From Rhodoferax sp. U11-2br (GTDB lineage Bacteria > Pseudomonadota > Gammaproteobacteria > Burkholderiales > Burkholderiaceae_C): a stretch of 64,000 nucleotides of DNA. The stretch is from positions 1 to 64,000 of the forward strand of contig NZ_JAHFZF010000021.1 of assembly GCF_018619435.1 (NCBI RefSeq). The letters run 5' to 3'. Shown piece by piece: positions 63,623 to 64,000 of this stretch (positions are counted from its first letter, which is position 1; the number at the start of each line of letters is the position of its first letter). The notes below the pieces were generated by a model. That model was not told the DNA's origin. It saw nothing but the letters and a program-made list of their open reading frames with translations, and searched no databases. Both the position numbers and the translations under genes were made by a program.

Positions 63623-64000
63623 TCAATATTTACAAGCGTTGTCCGCCATGTAATCAGCCACCTTGATCTTGCCGCTGATGATGTCGGCCTTGGCGGCTTC
63701 TACCTTTTTCTTCATCTCAGGGGTCACCAGTTTGGCGTTGTACTGGTCCATGGCATAACTCACGCCGTTGCCTTTGAGACCGAGCACCAAAACGCCGGGT
63801 TTGAACGACTTGGCCACGTCGTACACCGCCACATCGATGCCCTTGACCATCGAGGTCAGCATGGTGCCGGGCTGCACATGGTTCTGGTTGCTGTCCACAC
63901 CAATGGCGAGTTTGCCGCTGTCCTTGGCGGCTTGGTAAACACCCATGCCGGTGCCGCCCGCTGCGGCGAACACCACATCGGCGCCCTTGGCGAACTGGGC
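63623..64000 (-). CDS. BMP family substrate-binding protein, partial
   Basis: The C-terminal 125 residues of a BMP-type (basic membrane protein / purine nucleoside receptor-like) binding protein are present; the 5' part lies beyond the window end. The frame stays open to base 64000. DVVFAAAGGTGMGVYQAAK and AIGVDSNQ are family motifs. It would deliver nucleosides to the NupOPQ-like proteins. Confidence 0.85.
   Translation of the reverse strand, partial: AQFAKGADVVFAAAGGTGMGVYQAAKDSGKLAIGVDSNQNHVQPGTMLTSMVKGIDVAVYDVAKSFKPGVLVLGLKGNGVSYAMDQYNAKLVTPEMKKKVEAAKADIISGKIKVADYMADNACKY

Overview
The window looks like a chromosomal piece of a betaproteobacterium of the order Burkholderiales, family Comamonadaceae, most like Rhodoferax or a close relative. 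The protein families, the argD-argF order with a divergent DUF3579 gene, the feoA-feoB-Cys-rich gene order, and a dispersed repeat built around a CTAGCCCTTA...AAGGGC...TAGCTA core all fit this. The genus is inferred from recall of these families, not from a search. No rRNA, tRNA or CRISPR array was seen.

Left end (1-6 kb), accessory. A small membrane protein and a SoxR/questin-oxidase divergent pair come first. The promoter of the pair has a 19-bp spacer holding a SoxR-box core palindrome. An alpha/beta hydrolase follows. Then come four short, unrelated minus-strand genes (DUF427, ABZJ_00895-like, an unknown membrane protein, a cupin-like protein). One spacer among them folds like an integron attC site and a second does so weakly, which suggests an old cassette array without its integrase.

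Sensory block (6-19 kb). A hybrid histidine kinase with two receivers and an Hpt domain is followed by a broken receiver gene and an HD-GYP response regulator. Then come a Cache protein with a chemoreceptor, an EAL phosphodiesterase with a dead GGDEF domain, and a cheW-chemoreceptor pair. The spacers carry degenerate repeats and the remnant of a tyrosine recombinase, so this block has had mobile DNA in it.

Core-like stretch (19-50 kb). In order: yghU-type GST; a heterodimeric MdlA/MdlB-type exporter; rnk; a tandem universal stress protein; an IscR relative without cluster cysteines; a hydrolase with a glycine zipper; an overlapping isochorismatase / DJ-1 / GlxA-type regulator operon; an LprI-MliC lysozyme-inhibitor-like protein; SirB1; murJ; rpsT; two YgjV proteins; argD-argF; an HDOD pair; the feo iron operon; an FAD monooxygenase; a BLUF photoreceptor; a membrane-fused spermidine synthase; and hrpA.

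Right end (50-64 kb). A cobalamin riboswitch controls a BtuFCD-like ABC transporter followed by pseudoazurin. argA, a ParA-like ATPase, a small zinc-ribbon-like protein and yggX come next. Then there is an MnmC-like protein whose methyltransferase half is degenerate, and a BMP/NupOPQ-type purine nucleoside ABC transporter cut by the window end.

Two repeat families stand out. The Comamonadaceae-type repeat occurs seven times, three of them inside the reading frames of murJ, argF and hrpA. A separate REP-like inverted repeat adds about 40 residues to HrpA.
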